Below are positions 53,677-62,885 of a stretch of 64,000 bases of DNA, piece by piece. The notes beneath the pieces are model-generated. The model was given only the letters and a program-made list of their open reading frames with translations. It was not told where the DNA came from and ran no database searches. Numbering within the stretch: the stretch's first letter is position 1; each line of letters begins with the position of its first letter. Source of the stretch: Chitinophagales bacterium (lineage in GTDB: Bacteria > Bacteroidota > Bacteroidia > Chitinophagales > CAIODY01); the NCBI GenBank assembly GCA_947452995.1, contig CANGEV010000002.1, positions 65,172-129,171 of the forward strand, written 5' to 3'. The translations under genes and the position numbers were made by a program.

Positions 53677-54435
53677 CTATTTTTTTACGGAATAGTGGGA
53701 ACCCGCCTGTGTAGTAGGCGTTATTACTAAGTCGTTTATGCAATAATGACCAGGTAAATTAGCACAATAAAAAATAGTTTCGGCTACGTCTGCACCTGTT
53801 AGGGGTTGAAAGCCCTCATAGACCTTCTTTGCACGTGCTTCGTCCCCTTTAAAGCGTACCAAGGAAAACTCTGTTTCAGCCGCACCCGGATGTATCGCTG
53901 TAACCTTAATACCATGTTGCAACATGTCGATGCGCATTGATTCACTCAACGCATTCACTGCATGCTTCGTGCCACAGTAAACGTTTCCATTTGCATAAAC
54001 ATACTTGCCGGCAATAGAACCTATATTAAAAATATGACCACTATTCTTTGCAATCATTAAAGGCGCTATAGCCCTTGTCATGTAAAGCAACCCCTTGATG
54101 TTTGTGTCAATCATCGCCTCCCAATCATCGATATCACCATCTTGAATCGCGCTTAATCCTGCAGCTAGTCCTGCATTATTCACGAGAATATCTATCGATC
54201 TCCAAGCTGCTGGTAAGCCATCTACAAATGCTTTTACCTCATTACGACTTCGAATATCAAAAGCAGCCCAATGAATTTCTATACCATGTGTTTGACGTAG
54301 TTGTTCAGCGAGTTGAATGAGTCGCTCTTCACGACGGCCTGTGATTATCAAACGATAGCCGTTGGCTGCAAATTTTTTTGCAGTCGCTTCACCAATACCT
54401 GCCGTAGCACCTGTAATTAATATAGTTTTATTCAT
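53677..54435 (-). CDS. Short-chain dehydrogenase/reductase
   Basis: NAD(P)-dependent oxidoreductase with a Rossmann fold. The cofactor motif GATAGIGEATAKKFA is at the N-terminus, followed by ITGRREERL (favouring NADPH), LVNNAGLAAGL, and the catalytic Ser (IGSIAGKY) with Tyr and Lys in YCGTKHAV. It most resembles YdfG-type reductases of small 3-hydroxy acids such as serine, but the substrate is uncertain. Length 252 is normal. Its ATG overlaps the purF stop by one base (TAATG), so translation is coupled. Confidence 0.93.
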   Translation of the reverse strand: MNKTILITGATAGIGEATAKKFAANGYRLIITGRREERLIQLAEQLRQTHGIEIHWAAFDIRSRNEVKAFVDGLPAAWRSIDILVNNAGLAAGLSAIQDGDIDDWEAMIDTNIKGLLYMTRAIAPLMIAKNSGHIFNIGSIAGKYVYANGNVYCGTKHAVNALSESMRIDMLQHGIKVTAIHPGAAETEFSLVRFKGDEARAKKVYEGFQPLTGADVAETIFYCANLPGHYCINDLVITPTTQAGSHYSVKK

Positions 54436-56336
54436 TAATATGCTCTTTCGTTTTTGCCTTCCATAAAATTAATGAAAGCTTTATTTACTACCTTATTACC
54501 TCCCGGTGTAGGGTAGTCGCCTGTGAAATACCAATCTCCTAAATGATTTGGACATGCACGGTGTAAATCTTCAATAGTTTGATAAATGATTTTTACGCTT
54601 GCCTTACAATCGGCAGGCGTTAGGATGCGCGATATTTCTTCACTTATTTCCTCTGCACTGAATAGCTTGTATAAACGCTTCACTTCATTTTTAACGTCCT
54701 CCTTCGCTAAATTCTCTTGTGCCTTACAGTCTTTATATACCTCATCCAATAAACCCGTATTTCCACTTTTATCCAATAAACTTAACATCGCTCTGAATGC
54801 TACAAAATCGCCAAGTTTGCTCATGTCAATACCATAACAATCCGGATAGCGAATCTGTGGTGCCGACGAAACAATCACAATTTTTCTTGGTCCTAAACGA
54901 TCCAACATTTTAATGATACTCTCTTTTAAGGTAGTACCTCTAACAATCGAATCATCAATTACAACCATCGTGTCCTCACCAGAACGAATACTTCCATAAG
55001 TGATATCGTAAACGTGCTGCACCATTTCATTACGCGCATTGTCTTGCGTGATGAAAGTGCGAAGTTTAGCATCCTTAATTGCAATCTTCTCCACTCTCGG
55101 ACGCATACTCAATAAATGATCTAACTTCGATTCATCTAAATGGTATTGATGCTTTTTAATGTGCTCCCTCTTCCAAGTATTGATATAATCTTCAATACCT
55201 TTAATGAGCCCGTAAAAGGAAACCTCTGCTGTATTTGGGATATAACTAAAAACAGTATTCTTAAAATCAAATTCTACTTCTCTTAATACTGATTCAGCCA
55301 AATGAGTCCCTAGTTTCTTGCGCTCATCATAAATTTCAATATCACTGCCGCGCGAAAAATAAATACGCTCGAAAGAACATGCCTTTTTCTCCTTCGCTTC
55401 ACAATAGGCCGCTTCTACTACAGTGCCATCCTTACTCACCATCAAAGCATGCCCAGGCTTCAACTCCTTGATCTGCCCTTCTTTTAAATTGAAAACGGTT
55501 TGTATTGCCGGACGTTCACTTGCGGCAACAACAATTTCTTCGTCTTCGTAATAAAACGCTGGTCGGATACCCGCTGCATCACGCATCACAAATGCGTCGC
55601 CATGACCTAAAATTCCCATGATGGCGTATCCTCCGTCAAACCATTGCGCACTTTGCTTTAAAATATTCATCATCTGAATATGATCTCCAACTTCTTTGGC
55701 TGCCTGTTGCGGTGCCATACCTTTCAATACCAATTGCTCGTATGATTTGTCAACCTCCTCCTCTAAAAAATTACCTAATGTTTCTAGAACAGCAGTCGTA
55801 TCAAAACGATCTTTAAAATAAGTTGAACTCTGTTCTAAATTACTAAAAACTTCATCTGTATTTGTAAGGTTGAAATTACCTGCTGTGATTAAGTTTTTAC
55901 TTAACCAACCATTCGTTTTTACAAATGGATGACAACGATCAAGCCCATTGCCACCGTGCGTACCATAACGTAAATGCCCCATCAAAACTTCCCCTAAAAA
56001 AGGTACATGGTTTTTCATCCACTCGGCATCCTGTGCAAGCGCTGGATTTGATTGTTCTACCTTCGCTACATCTTGATGGACGCGCTCAAATAACTCCGCA
56101 ATCGCTTGCTTGCTGTTGCTCTTGTTTATGTTGTAAAATGGCTGACCACTGCGTAAATTTAATTTTACTGTTGCCATTCCCGCACCGTCTTGTCCGCGGT
56201 TATGTTGCTTCTCCATTAAGAGATACAACTTGTTGAGGCCATATAAGGCCGTACCGTATTTTTCTTGATAATAAGAAAGTGGCTTTAACAAACGAATGAA
56301 AGCTATACCGCATTCATGCTTAATCGGATCTGACAA
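54435..56336 (-). CDS. purF: Amidophosphoribosyltransferase, long Bacteroidota form
   Basis: First committed step of purine synthesis, moving glutamine ammonia to PRPP. The N-terminal Ntn glutaminase has its nucleophile Cys at position 9 (IKHECGIAF) after a short propeptide, with EKQHNRGQDGAGMA and GHLRYGTHGG. The phosphoribosyltransferase half has the PRPP motif MVVIDDSIVRGTTLKESI. At 633 residues it is longer than E. coli PurF (505), with insertions typical of the Bacteroidota paralogue; many of these genomes carry two PurF-like genes, so this copy may not be the only one. Start is TTG, with no in-frame ATG upstream. Confidence 0.9.
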   Translation of the reverse strand: MSDPIKHECGIAFIRLLKPLSYYQEKYGTALYGLNKLYLLMEKQHNRGQDGAGMATVKLNLRSGQPFYNINKSNSKQAIAELFERVHQDVAKVEQSNPALAQDAEWMKNHVPFLGEVLMGHLRYGTHGGNGLDRCHPFVKTNGWLSKNLITAGNFNLTNTDEVFSNLEQSSTYFKDRFDTTAVLETLGNFLEEEVDKSYEQLVLKGMAPQQAAKEVGDHIQMMNILKQSAQWFDGGYAIMGILGHGDAFVMRDAAGIRPAFYYEDEEIVVAASERPAIQTVFNLKEGQIKELKPGHALMVSKDGTVVEAAYCEAKEKKACSFERIYFSRGSDIEIYDERKKLGTHLAESVLREVEFDFKNTVFSYIPNTAEVSFYGLIKGIEDYINTWKREHIKKHQYHLDESKLDHLLSMRPRVEKIAIKDAKLRTFITQDNARNEMVQHVYDITYGSIRSGEDTMVVIDDSIVRGTTLKESIIKMLDRLGPRKIVIVSSAPQIRYPDCYGIDMSKLGDFVAFRAMLSLLDKSGNTGLLDEVYKDCKAQENLAKEDVKNEVKRLYKLFSAEEISEEISRILTPADCKASVKIIYQTIEDLHRACPNHLGDWYFTGDYPTPGGNKVVNKAFINFMEGKNERAY

Positions 56337-56453
56337 GGTCTGAAAATTGAAATGTTTTCAAAAAAATCGCATCACAAAGATACCATATCCCAATGATTTC
56401 AAAGGGCCTTCTGGTTTTTTCTTCTTAACAATTTAATGCCTGTGTGGAAAACC

Positions 56454-56490
56454 AAAAAAAAATCCCCCTTTTTCAAGGAGGATTTTTTTT
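56454..56490 (-). terminator. Terminator after the TlpA-like gene
   Basis: AAATCCCCCTT pairs with AAGGAGGATTT (one mismatch) around a TTTC loop, with A/T runs on both sides. It starts at the stop codon of the TlpA-like gene and lies upstream of purF, separating the two units. Confidence 0.8.
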
Positions 56491-57976
56491 ATTTCTTCTG
56501 CTGCGCTTCCATTTTGGTCTTTTTATCAAACCAGTCTTCGATTTGATTCACGCCTAATTGCTTGGCAACAATCTTATGGGTAGCAGAATCAATCACAAAT
56601 AATTTCGGCGTGGCATAGGCATCAAAAACAGTTCTAAAATCATAGTAATTGTTCATGTCACGTAAATTCAACCATGGGTTTGGATGCTCTCTCAAGTATT
56701 TTCTCCAACTTTTCATCGTAGGATCATCCTTATTCGTCATACGCTCCTCCGTGATGGTAACTACATCAAAATCGTACTTCTTGTGAATCTTTTCATACAC
56801 CTCTAACAATTCTGGTGTCTCCTTCTGGCAATGTCCACAAGTGCTATTCCACACCCATACGATCGTGTATTTATGCTTCATCTCCTGATGGAAATAATGG
56901 TTGTTTGCACTACTGTCTTGTAAAATCATATTAATCACAGGATGACCAATTATAGTATTTTCAACAATCGTAACACGATCACAAATCTTTTTCAACTTCG
57001 CAGAATCAACCCAATAAGCACCGCCATTACAATAGTATTCTCTCCCCATATGCGCAAAGACTGCATCAAAGCCCATGATTTTTGAATTCTCATATTTGTT
57101 GGTCAAATACCAAACCATCCATTTATACATTTCCTTATTCGCTTTCGCCTTGCCAACTAAATAATCGCAGCCATTGATTAATGAATCAGGATGTTGAACG
57201 GTCAACTGTTCCAAATACTTTTCTGTCTTAGCATGGTAAATCGGTGTATAAAGTAAACGTTCATCACTAAAATCGAATGCATCAAAAAAGTGATTGCGGA
57301 AATAATAAAATTCATTCATAGAATCACGTCTGCCGTTAGCTAAACGTGGAAAATCAGGAACCACCGGCTCCGGCATAGCCTTAAAGATAGAAGCTAAAAG
57401 AACTTCTGGATGTTCTTTCGTAAACTGAACACGGTAGTTTCTAAGCAGACTATCCACTTCAGTCATACGCTTCACTACTCGAGCACTGTCCGCAGGCATT
57501 TTACGTACCCCAGGAAATTGTCTGTTCAACATCTCCATCTCTGTACCCATGCGCGTTGAAAATTTTAAATAATCTAAAAACAAGGAATTGTCAGTCGAGT
57601 TCGTCACTTTCATATGACCAACAAAATCACTGGTATCCGTTTCAATACTGAAATCTTGGTTCTTGCCCACCATCATCTCAAAATACTTCATCGTTGGCGT
57701 AACCACGATATAAATACCTTCTGGCAGATGCTCCTTTCCGTTGAATACGAAAGTCTCACCACGACGAACTTTACAAGTATCTTTAATGTACTTTTTATCG
57801 CCATAGTAATTGCCAAGATATAATACGGTATCTCTAAAATTATTGAGCTTCACACTAATGTGATAGCCTGTTTTCAGGTCTTCCTTCTTGATGGAACCCT
57901 TACTCTTTTCGCCTGCATATACGAATGTACTCGCTAACGCAAAAAAGGTCAGTAGTTGCAAAAATTTTGTTTTCAT
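56489..57976 (-). CDS. TlpA/thioredoxin-like exported protein with DUF4369-type N-terminus
   Basis: Periplasmic thiol-disulfide protein of 495 residues. A signal peptide (to STFVYAG) is followed by a beta domain (about 35-135) like DUF4369, a helical DUF5106-like middle (about 140-340) and a thioredoxin-fold domain (about 345-480). The redox motif is WNSTCGHCQKETPELLEVY (CxxC as CGHC). It probably reduces or reshuffles disulfides of exported proteins; the partner is unknown. It lies upstream of purF behind a terminator and 78 nt after recO on the same strand. Confidence 0.9.
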   Translation of the reverse strand: MKTKFLQLLTFFALASTFVYAGEKSKGSIKKEDLKTGYHISVKLNNFRDTVLYLGNYYGDKKYIKDTCKVRRGETFVFNGKEHLPEGIYIVVTPTMKYFEMMVGKNQDFSIETDTSDFVGHMKVTNSTDNSLFLDYLKFSTRMGTEMEMLNRQFPGVRKMPADSARVVKRMTEVDSLLRNYRVQFTKEHPEVLLASIFKAMPEPVVPDFPRLANGRRDSMNEFYYFRNHFFDAFDFSDERLLYTPIYHAKTEKYLEQLTVQHPDSLINGCDYLVGKAKANKEMYKWMVWYLTNKYENSKIMGFDAVFAHMGREYYCNGGAYWVDSAKLKKICDRVTIVENTIIGHPVINMILQDSSANNHYFHQEMKHKYTIVWVWNSTCGHCQKETPELLEVYEKIHKKYDFDVVTITEERMTNKDDPTMKSWRKYLREHPNPWLNLRDMNNYYDFRTVFDAYATPKLFVIDSATHKIVAKQLGVNQIEDWFDKKTKMEAQQKK

Positions 57977-58054
57977 TTCTAAAGCTATAAAAGGTTATTC
58001 AGCAAATTTAATAGTATTCTCAAATATCGCAAGTACTTAACACGTGATTAACAG

Positions 58055-58759
58055 CTAAAAAAGTCCTTGCAAAACTTGTGGCGTTTTCAATGTTCCAAAG
58101 CCCGCAATATGCAATTGATAGTAGCGTTCCAATAAAGTTAAAATTTTTCTCCGCTCTTGCATGTTCCATTTTCCAGGACTATCTAGCCATAATTTCTTGA
58201 ATGCAATCAAATCGCCCCCCACTAAAAATTCAGAATAAGCAGGCAATTCTGTACTATAAACGCCTTGCCGAAGGTCGAAGCACACACAATGGTCTATTTG
58301 CTCACCTTGTGGACCAAAACCTAAATACTGACTTAATTCGAACATAAATTGAATAGGGTAGGTACCCGTCTCACAATCTTCTCGATCCAAATGTAATAAA
58401 GCCTGCTTGATATATTGATATAAGGTCTGGTCCTCCAAATCCTCTGTTAGCGACTTTTGAAGTAGCTCGCAAATGAAAAATGTGATGGTTTGACGAATAG
58501 GCTCGAATGGAATACGTTCATAAAGCTGTAAAGTCTTTAGTTCTTTGATACGTTCGAGGTTTACATTCGCACGCTTATAAACAATCAAATCTAATAGACT
58601 AAGTGGCTGTAATAACGTCTTAGTAGTGCTTTTAGCACTTCTTACGCCATTTACAATATAACTCTGCTTGCCAAATTTTTCTGTAAAAATCGTGCATATC
58701 ACACTGGTCTCCCGATATGGTATATTTCTAATAACTATCCCCTCTGTTTGATGTAACAT
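58055..58759 (-). CDS. recO: DNA repair protein RecO
   Basis: Loads RecA on single-stranded DNA with RecR and anneals strands in the RecF pathway. An OB-fold N-terminus (TEGIVIRNIPYRETSVICTIFTEKFGKQSYIVNGVRS) and a helical C-terminal domain fit the family; length 234 is usual. The region that holds four zinc cysteines in some RecO proteins has only C-V-C (HCVCFDLRQGVYS), so a full zinc site is not evident. It is divergent from the GH3 gene with a 99-nt gap. Confidence 0.92.
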   Translation of the reverse strand: MLHQTEGIVIRNIPYRETSVICTIFTEKFGKQSYIVNGVRSAKSTTKTLLQPLSLLDLIVYKRANVNLERIKELKTLQLYERIPFEPIRQTITFFICELLQKSLTEDLEDQTLYQYIKQALLHLDREDCETGTYPIQFMFELSQYLGFGPQGEQIDHCVCFDLRQGVYSTELPAYSEFLVGGDLIAFKKLWLDSPGKWNMQERRKILTLLERYYQLHIAGFGTLKTPQVLQGLF

Positions 58760-58858
58760 ACCTCCTGTCCTGATTAAACATTCTTTGGTTGAAAAGCTCC
58801 GACTCCCTTTCTTTTATTTTTAAGGCTTTGCTCGGAACTTAACACGGTAAATTTAAGT

Positions 58859-61800
58859 ATGAAAAATAGCATTTCTCGAATTAGTTTTTTAGCACTTTGC
58901 TTTATTGTAATTTTTAGTCTTTTTCAAGCGAATGCCAAAACGCGTAGAAAGGCTAAACACAAAAAAGTAAAGTCTAAGACTACACAAAGTGTCAATTGGA
59001 CTCCCAACAGATTGAATACTGTATTCAAAACTTCGGGAGATACTGCCGTTTGGGTAGAAGCTCAATTGGCAGCAATGAGCGATACAGAGCGCGTCGCACA
59101 GTTAATCATGATGCCCGTTTATACGAATAAAGACTCCGTACTTTCTCGTCAAATTATCAACTGGGTAAAACAATATAATCTGGGTGGTGTGATTATGATG
59201 CAAGGATCACCATATCGGCATGTTATGCTGATTAATCGAATGAATCAAAATGCTAAAACACCACTGTTCGTAAGCGTCGATGGAGAATGGGGTTTAGCCA
59301 TGCGGCTCGATTCTGTACATGCCTTCCCTCGTCAAATGACCCTAGGTGCAATTGCACCAGATACCGATGGAAACGGAGGTTTACATGAATATGCTATCGA
59401 ACAAATGGGCGCTGCCGTAGCCTTGCAATGCCGAAGAATTGGGATCAATATCAACTTCGCTCCCGTAGTAGATGTCAATAACAATAAATTCAACCCCGTT
59501 ATTTATGATCGTTCTTTTGGGGATGATTGGAAGCTCGTTTCCCGCAAGGGAATTACCTATATGAAAGGCTTGCAATCAAATAATGTAATGGCCTGCGCAA
59601 AGCACTTTCCTGGTCATGGCGACACCGAAACAGACTCGCACTATGGCTTACCTAAACTAAACTTCACTAAATCAAGGTTGGATTCTTTAGAACTGAAACC
59701 TTTCAAAGAAATGTTCGAAGCAGGTGTGCAATCTGTGATGGTTGCGCACCTCGCTGTACCTATACTAGATTCCACAAATACACCCGCGTCCTTATCTGCT
59801 AATGTTGTGACCGACTTGCTCAAAAACGAACTTAAATTCAATGGCCTTTCTTTCACGGATGCATTAAATATGAAAGGTGCTGCACAAGGCTTGAACGGTG
59901 CGCAAGTGGCACTTAAATCATTATTAGCAGGAAATGATATTCTGTTGTTTGTTTCGGATGTCCCTGCTAGTATAGATACAATTTTGAATGCACGAGATCG
60001 TGGTTTAATCACACAAAATGAGATCGATAATCGCGTTCGTAAAATTCTTTATTATAAGTATAAGCTCGGATTAAATCACTGGCAAGAAATCGATCCAAAC
60101 CATGTTACAGAAGATTTGAACCAATCGGATGATTTGATTCAAAGTCTGTATGATCATGCAGCAACCAGTTTTCAAGCGCATAATTTACAACACTGGAATT
60201 ATCAAACTTCTGATACCTTGTTTTGGTACGTCGCCGGACAAGATACCATGAGTGCATTTTTAAAATTGGCCGCTACCGAAACAAGCAGGCCTATCCGATT
60301 TTTTTGTTACAAAAGTCAGATGCCGGATTCTATTTTTAACTACCTGTTGCCACGCAAAAATCAGTTGATAATAGATGCGCATTTGATCAATCGCTTTGCC
60401 GCTAAGAATTTCGGATTTTCAATTTCTTTTATTCAGCAATTGAAAGACCTACAGTCTTCGCAAAATCAAATTCATCTTTTCGTATTCGGCTCCCCATACT
60501 TCGTTGGTCCTTTTGAAGAGTTGCAAAACCTCACGATACTTTACCAGGATAATGCGTTTACAGCGAACACCGCCTTCAAAATCTGGCAGTCATCCCTTGA
60601 AGTGAATGGTCGAATGCCAATTGCTGCGAACAATCGCTTTTTAGCTGGGCGTGGGAATCATATTTTCCCTGTTGTAACGGAAGATCCTAATGGAAGGAAT
60701 ATTGTTAGAACGCCCAATTATTTTTCACATGAAATTAGTGAAAAGTATCTCGTCACTATCGACTCAGTTATTGCAAGAAGTATTATCGAAAAGGCCTTCC
60801 CAGGTTGTCAAATGGTCGTTTATAAAGATGATAAATTAATCTACCGTAAATCATTCGGTACTGCCACTTTCGAATCCGCTCAGAAGGTGCAAAACGACTA
60901 TTTATACGACCTTGCTTCCATTACAAAAGTTGCGGCTACCACGCTCTGTGCGATGAAATTGTATGAGGAAGGTCGATTAGATTTGGATGCCAGAATCAGC
61001 GAGTATTTGCCGCAAGCTAAGCATACCAATAAGAAGAAAATTCAAGTGCACGACTTGCTATTACATCAAGCTGGATTACCTCCCTTTGTGCCCTTCCATT
61101 TAAAATGGACGAACCAAGACGGATCTTGGAATCCTGATATGCTTTCAAATACGGCTTCTAAGAAATTCCCAAATAAAGTCGCTGACAATTGCTTCTCGGC
61201 ATACGACGTGCCTGACAGCATCTGGAAAATCATTTATGAGTGCCCGCTCAAAACAAAAGGTAAATATGTTTATAGCGACTTCGACATGTATTTTATGCGC
61301 GCAATCTGTGCTGCAATTCTAGATACCATAAGTCCTGAAGAGTATGTTCGTAAGAGTTTTTATCAGCCCTTGCACCTCAATAGCATTACCTATAATCCTT
61401 TGCAGAAAGGGATTGCTAAAATGAATATAATGCCTACCGAAGAGGATCAACGTTTTCGTCATCAGCTGATTCGAGGATATGTACATGATCAAGGTGCTGC
61501 CTTATGTGGCGGAGTTCAAGGACATGCCGGACTCTTTGCCAATGCTTCTGATCTCGCCAAATTATTCGCTATGCTAGAACAAAACGGACAGTGGGAGGGC
61601 GTACAATACTTTAAACCTTCTACCATTCGTTTGTTTACCTCCAAACAGTCGAAAGTCTCCCGCAGAGGATTAGGATTCGATAAACAATCGCCTCAAAGAA
61701 TCAGCGATTCTCCTACATGCCCAAGTGCGAGCATCGCCACATTCGGTCATACTGGTTTTACCGGCACCAGTGTTTGGGCAGATCCAGTAAGTGGCCTTAC

Positions 61801-61921
61801 TTTTGTATTCCTAAGTAATCGTGTTTGCCCAAATGCCAACAACAAGAAAATTATCGAATTAGGCGTTCGAACAAGCCTTCAAGAGATTTTTTATCAGGCA
61901 ATTCATGAAGAAAATCACTAA
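58859..61921 (+). CDS. GH3 beta-N-acetylhexosaminidase fused to a class C beta-lactamase-like hydrolase
   Basis: Exported two-enzyme protein of 1020 residues, probably acting on peptidoglycan fragments. A signal peptide (to FQANA) and basic linker precede the GH3 domain (about 60-400) with the NagZ signature KHFPGHGDTETDSH and nucleophile Asp in SFTDALNMKGA. A GH3 C-terminal-like region (about 450-600) follows, then a serine-hydrolase domain (about 630-1015). This has the SxxK motif SITK (about 689), YSD in place of Y-x-N (about 806) and HTG (about 963). Such fusions occur in other Bacteroidota. The second domain may be a peptidase or esterase rather than a true beta-lactamase. Confidence 0.92.
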   Translation: MKNSISRISFLALCFIVIFSLFQANAKTRRKAKHKKVKSKTTQSVNWTPNRLNTVFKTSGDTAVWVEAQLAAMSDTERVAQLIMMPVYTNKDSVLSRQIINWVKQYNLGGVIMMQGSPYRHVMLINRMNQNAKTPLFVSVDGEWGLAMRLDSVHAFPRQMTLGAIAPDTDGNGGLHEYAIEQMGAAVALQCRRIGININFAPVVDVNNNKFNPVIYDRSFGDDWKLVSRKGITYMKGLQSNNVMACAKHFPGHGDTETDSHYGLPKLNFTKSRLDSLELKPFKEMFEAGVQSVMVAHLAVPILDSTNTPASLSANVVTDLLKNELKFNGLSFTDALNMKGAAQGLNGAQVALKSLLAGNDILLFVSDVPASIDTILNARDRGLITQNEIDNRVRKILYYKYKLGLNHWQEIDPNHVTEDLNQSDDLIQSLYDHAATSFQAHNLQHWNYQTSDTLFWYVAGQDTMSAFLKLAATETSRPIRFFCYKSQMPDSIFNYLLPRKNQLIIDAHLINRFAAKNFGFSISFIQQLKDLQSSQNQIHLFVFGSPYFVGPFEELQNLTILYQDNAFTANTAFKIWQSSLEVNGRMPIAANNRFLAGRGNHIFPVVTEDPNGRNIVRTPNYFSHEISEKYLVTIDSVIARSIIEKAFPGCQMVVYKDDKLIYRKSFGTATFESAQKVQNDYLYDLASITKVAATTLCAMKLYEEGRLDLDARISEYLPQAKHTNKKKIQVHDLLLHQAGLPPFVPFHLKWTNQDGSWNPDMLSNTASKKFPNKVADNCFSAYDVPDSIWKIIYECPLKTKGKYVYSDFDMYFMRAICAAILDTISPEEYVRKSFYQPLHLNSITYNPLQKGIAKMNIMPTEEDQRFRHQLIRGYVHDQGAALCGGVQGHAGLFANASDLAKLFAMLEQNGQWEGVQYFKPSTIRLFTSKQSKVSRRGLGFDKQSPQRISDSPTCPSASIATFGHTGFTGTSVWADPVSGLTFVFLSNRVCPNANNKKIIELGVRTSLQEIFYQAIHEENH

Positions 61922-61977
61922 AAATGGTTAAAAAGCCTTTAATTCTTGCCTGTTTAAGCTTTTTCCGCCCCTAGGTG

Positions 61978-62011
61978 TTTGTAAAATCGTGCTTTTTTTT
62001 TATTATCTTTG
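61978..62011 (+). promoter_or_regulatory. Promoter for the starch-synthase-like gene
   Basis: TTTG (61978-61981), a 22-nt spacer and TATCTTTG (62004-62011) match the Bacteroidota promoter pattern, though the spacer is slightly long. Predicted leader about 40 nt. Confidence 0.65.
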
Positions 62012-62055
62012 CAGACCTTTTATAATAGGCTCTTAGGGCTCGTTAATTATTAATT

Positions 62056-62871
62056 ATGCACAAAAAAAGAATGTTGATCATTTCTCAAGAGATTAATCCT
62101 TATTTGGATTATTCGAACATGGGGAAAATTGTCAACGACCTTTGTAAAAATCTTCAAAATCAAGAGGCTGAGTTACGTATTCTTATGCCTCGTTTTGGTA
62201 ATATTAACGAAAGACGCCATCGCTTACATGAAGTAGTTCGATTAAGTGGTATCAACATCACAATGGGTGATGACGATATGCCTTTATTGATCAAAGTAGC
62301 TAGTATTCCCGGTGTACGAATTCAAGTTTATTTTTTAGATAACGAAGAGTTTTTCAAACGTAAAAATGATCTTCGCGACGATAAAGGTAAATTCTATGAT
62401 GACAATGCAGAACGTATGATATTTTTCTGTAAAGGTGCCATGGAAATCGTTAAAAAATTCGCGTGGCCTCCTGATGTAGTGCACTGCCACGGTTGGATGA
62501 CTAGTTTGATTCCGTTCTACTTGAAAACAGCCTACAAAAAAGAACCTGTTTTCGCAAAATCGAAAGTTGTTTATTCCTTGTATGACAATGAATTTAAGGA
62601 AACACTCAACAAGTCTTTCGCTGAATTAGCGATGTTGGAGAATGTGAAACCAAGCGAGTTCGATTTGTTCAAAAAGGGAACGCATGATTCTTTAATGGAA
62701 GGTGCAATCGCCTTTGCTGACGGTATTGTAGCTGGTTCTGCAAATGTAGAAACAAAATTATTGGAGTTTGCAAAGTCTAAGAAAAAGTCAGTGATTCCTT
62801 TCAATGGTATGGAAGAAGGATACCTGGACGCCTACAATGAATTCTACAAGAAAATGTTGGGAGCTAAGTAA
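62056..62871 (+). CDS. Glycogen/starch synthase-like N-terminal domain protein
   Basis: Corresponds to only the first Rossmann domain of GT5 glycogen/starch synthases (271 residues versus about 480). Family features include MLIISQEINPYLDYSNMGKIVNDL, RILMPRFGNINERRHRLHE, NDDAERMIFFCKGAME-like and PDVVHCHGWMTSLIPFYLK. The ADP-glucose-binding K-x-G-G-L near the start is replaced by SNMGKI, and the C-terminal nucleotide-sugar-binding domain is absent, so normal glycogen synthase activity is unlikely. The stop codon is clean. It precedes a DUF4270 lipoprotein by 14 nt, a gene order I recall from other Bacteroidota. The real role is unknown. Confidence 0.85.
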   Translation: MHKKRMLIISQEINPYLDYSNMGKIVNDLCKNLQNQEAELRILMPRFGNINERRHRLHEVVRLSGINITMGDDDMPLLIKVASIPGVRIQVYFLDNEEFFKRKNDLRDDKGKFYDDNAERMIFFCKGAMEIVKKFAWPPDVVHCHGWMTSLIPFYLKTAYKKEPVFAKSKVVYSLYDNEFKETLNKSFAELAMLENVKPSEFDLFKKGTHDSLMEGAIAFADGIVAGSANVETKLLEFAKSKKKSVIPFNGMEEGYLDAYNEFYKKMLGAK

Positions 62872-62885
62872 GCACATTAACCAAA

